Below, in pieces: positions 13,050 through 14,659 of a DNA stretch of 14,659 nt. The first letter of the stretch is position 1; every line of letters starts with the position of its first letter. Both the position numbers and the translations under genes were made by a program. Location: positions 43,739 through 58,397 of the forward strand of contig DBRH01000073.1 in NCBI GenBank assembly GCA_002305955.1, read 5' to 3'. Source of the DNA: Kosmotogaceae bacterium UBA1373. GTDB lineage: Bacteria > Thermotogota > Thermotogae > Petrotogales > Kosmotogaceae. Under the pieces are notes generated by a model, which saw only the letters and a program-made list of their open reading frames with translations, searched no databases and was not told the origin of the DNA.

Positions 13050-14659
13050 TCACTTCAAAAGTATTTCATCGGGTTCCAGCGTTCTGAGCCGTGCGCCCTG
13101 GATGAGGCGGGTCTTTCCTTTCACCTTGATAATTACGCTCTCCCCGGGCGACGCCTCTACTATGAAGTCTCTGTCGACACTCCCGTGCACGATCCTCGAG
13201 ACTTCCCTGACGCTTTCCTTCCACACCGAAGGTTTGCCGTCCTTGAAAACTACGTATCCATGAATCGGGAGCGAATCGTTGACCTCTATGAAGGTCCTCC
13301 CATCGGTTATATAGCTCCTACCCATATAATCTACCCTTCTGAAAGTCGCCAGCCCCGTTTGCAGTCTCGCCAGGGCTGCCGTCACGCTTGTGTCGGCAAT
13401 CTCATCTGAAATTTCAGGCCCTTTGATGAAGGTCAAGTTGAACCCCAGCGCTTCTATCTCCATCAGCGCCCTCTCCATATCGGTGTCGTACTCCTTCTTT
13501 TCCTGCACTTCTTCTTTGAAGCCGAAGACCGATCTGATAGACTTCAACTCCGGGGCCATACCCGTCAGCGCGTTGTTGATCTGTCGGAGGAGCTCTTTGC
13601 GGTTTCCGTAAAGATCGAAATACCCGCTCTTTATCAGCCGCTCGAGATCCTTGGCCTGCAGCTTTCTTCTGTGTGTCCTGACGAAAGAGAAGAAGCTCTC
13701 CTCTTCGGGCCTCGCCGGCAACTCGCCGTATCCCAGCGAAGATGGTATGGAAAGGGATAACTCCACGTTCTCTCGAGCGGGCTCTCCCCGTGTCGAGATC
13801 TCTATCCCGCTGTCGCGCAACTCGGCCACGAGCCTGGAAAGGTTGTGGCCGGAGACCTCTCTGACGACCTCTCCGTAGAAGCGGCCGGGACGGTTGGCCT
13901 TGAAGTAGGCCAGCCAGTAAGAGATCAGGGCGTAGCAGAGACTGTGCGACTTGTTGAAGGCGTAACCGGCGAAGTTCATCAGGAAGGAGTAAACCCTTCT
14001 TCTTTTCTCGTCCGGGAGGCTGTTGAACCCGGCGGCCCGGTTCAATATCTGATCGACCTTTTCGGCGTCCTTTTTCGAGAGAGCCCTTCTCAGAAGTTCG
14101 CCGTCGTCGAGGCTCAGGGCCAGTTCCTTGCCGGCTATGCTCAGCAACTGCTCCTGATAGACGAGAAAGCCGTTCGTTTCCGAGAGTATCGAGTCCCTGC
14201 TCCTCACTCTCTCCAGCTCGCCGGGAACCCTGTTCAATTTCATGTATCTATCGGCCACGCCGGATTTTATCGGACCGGGGCGGTTGAGGGCGATGGCTAT
14301 GGAAACATCGTTTATCGAGGAGAGGTCCATGGATTTGACTATCCTGGTGGCGAAGGGGCTTTCAAGTTGAAAAATGCCCGTCGTGTAGCCTTTCTTCAAC
14401 ACCTCGTATGTCTTTCTGTTCGACGTGCCGTACTCCCAGGGCTCCTTGCCCTGTGTGAGTCTCTTCAGGAGCGTCAGGTTGCGCAGTCCCAGTATATCTA
14501 TCTTCTGCAACCCCATCGCCTGAAGCGACTCCATATCCCAGAGCGAGACCTGGAACTCCCCCTCCCTCTCGAGGGGAATCATCGTATTCAGCGGAACGTC
14601 GCTCAGGAGCACGCCGGCGGCATGGATCGAAAAACCCGAATAAAAGCCCACCAGCTCGC
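13050..14659 (-). CDS. dnaE: DNA polymerase III alpha subunit (DnaE type), C-terminal part; 5' end beyond window
   Basis: The frame is open to the window edge, and the visible part begins inside the palm domain, so this is about 535 C-terminal residues of a replicative C-family polymerase. Seen in order are the IHAAGVLL block, KIDILGLRNLT with the third catalytic aspartate (codon 14496-14498), GIFQLES, NRPGPIKSGVAD, VYQEQLL, ALSKKD and the fingers motif FNKSHSLCYALISYW. After these the protein is short: a reduced helix-hairpin-helix region (LERLIKSGYFDLYGNR), a LGFNL element, and about 110 residues in place of a full OB-fold and tau-binding tail. Thermotogales are known to carry both a short DnaE and a PolC, which would fit. 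Which enzyme replicates the chromosome here cannot be told from the window. Confidence 0.95.
   Translation of the reverse strand, partial: ELVGFYSGFSIHAAGVLLSDVPLNTMIPLEREGEFQVSLWDMESLQAMGLQKIDILGLRNLTLLKRLTQGKEPWEYGTSNRKTYEVLKKGYTTGIFQLESPFATRIVKSMDLSSINDVSIAIALNRPGPIKSGVADRYMKLNRVPGELERVRSRDSILSETNGFLVYQEQLLSIAGKELALSLDDGELLRRALSKKDAEKVDQILNRAAGFNSLPDEKRRRVYSFLMNFAGYAFNKSHSLCYALISYWLAYFKANRPGRFYGEVVREVSGHNLSRLVAELRDSGIEISTRGEPARENVELSLSIPSSLGYGELPARPEEESFFSFVRTHRRKLQAKDLERLIKSGYFDLYGNRKELLRQINNALTGMAPELKSIRSVFGFKEEVQEKKEYDTDMERALMEIEALGFNLTFIKGPEISDEIADTSVTAALARLQTGLATFRRVDYMGRSYITDGRTFIEVNDSLPIHGYVVFKDGKPSVWKESVREVSRIVHGSVDRDFIVEASPGESVIIKVKGKTRLIQGARLRTLEPDEILLK

Noticed and set aside
1..14659. 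Mobile elements, CRISPR arrays, tRNA or rRNA genes, prophage or defence system
   Set aside because: No transposase, integrase, direct-repeat array or structural RNA pattern was seen. The window is almost fully covered by metabolic and housekeeping genes of uniform style, so an exotic defence or mobile system is not supported here.

Overview
The window looks like a vertically inherited chromosomal segment from a member of the Thermotogota, perhaps a Kosmotoga/Mesotoga-like lineage. The basis is the gene mix (a compact DnaE, an aspartate aminotransferase very like Thermotoga AspATs as I remember them, and glgA directly beside galT), the tight gene packing, and frequent GTG/TTG starts and AGA/AGG arginine codons. 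I could run no search, so the phylum is a moderate-confidence inference and the genus is not settled. I saw no mobile element, tRNA, rRNA or CRISPR array. Nearly every base is coding.

The layout has three blocks. (1) 1-8401, minus strand: eleven tightly packed genes that read as one operon, in the order CBS-CBS-ACT protein, uppP, metallo-beta-lactamase-fold hydrolase, glgA, galT, gatC, yraN, phosphosugar mutase, an unrecognised 202-aa protein, truA, and tlyA (cut by the window edge). Seven of the ten junctions overlap by 4-17 bases; the other three have gaps of 1-5 bases. (2) 8499-9629, plus strand: one gene, a 376-aa double HD-domain protein, read divergently from block 1 across the only sizeable intergenic stretch (8402-8498). 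(3) 9630-14659, minus strand: a second close-packed series, dnaE (5' end outside the window), histidine phosphatase, comB-like phosphatase, a 70-aa two-helix membrane protein, an unrecognised 212-aa protein, and aspC. aspC and the HD gene meet tail to tail with no base between their stop codons.

Block 1 combines storage-sugar enzymes (phosphosugar mutase for Glc-1-P/Glc-6-P, GlgA for glucan synthesis, GalT for nucleotidyl transfer) with lipid-carrier recycling (UppP), tRNA-dependent amidation (GatC), tRNA pseudouridylation (TruA) and ribosomal RNA methylation (TlyA). This mixture of housekeeping jobs is typical of compact thermophile-type operons. The mutase, GlgA and GalT are the part most likely to work as a pathway.

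The most interesting observation is the HD protein. Its two halves align almost without gaps at an offset of 182 residues. The C-terminal half keeps the full His...His-Asp...Asp metal set, while the N-terminal half has Asn and Lys-Glu in place of the first three ligands, so it looks like an internal duplication with one decayed active site. Other points for follow-up are an altered zinc motif in GalT beside GlgA, a hairpin that covers the aspC ribosome binding site, a compact DnaE C-terminus, a ComB homologue in a likely non-methanogen, and two unrecognised proteins.
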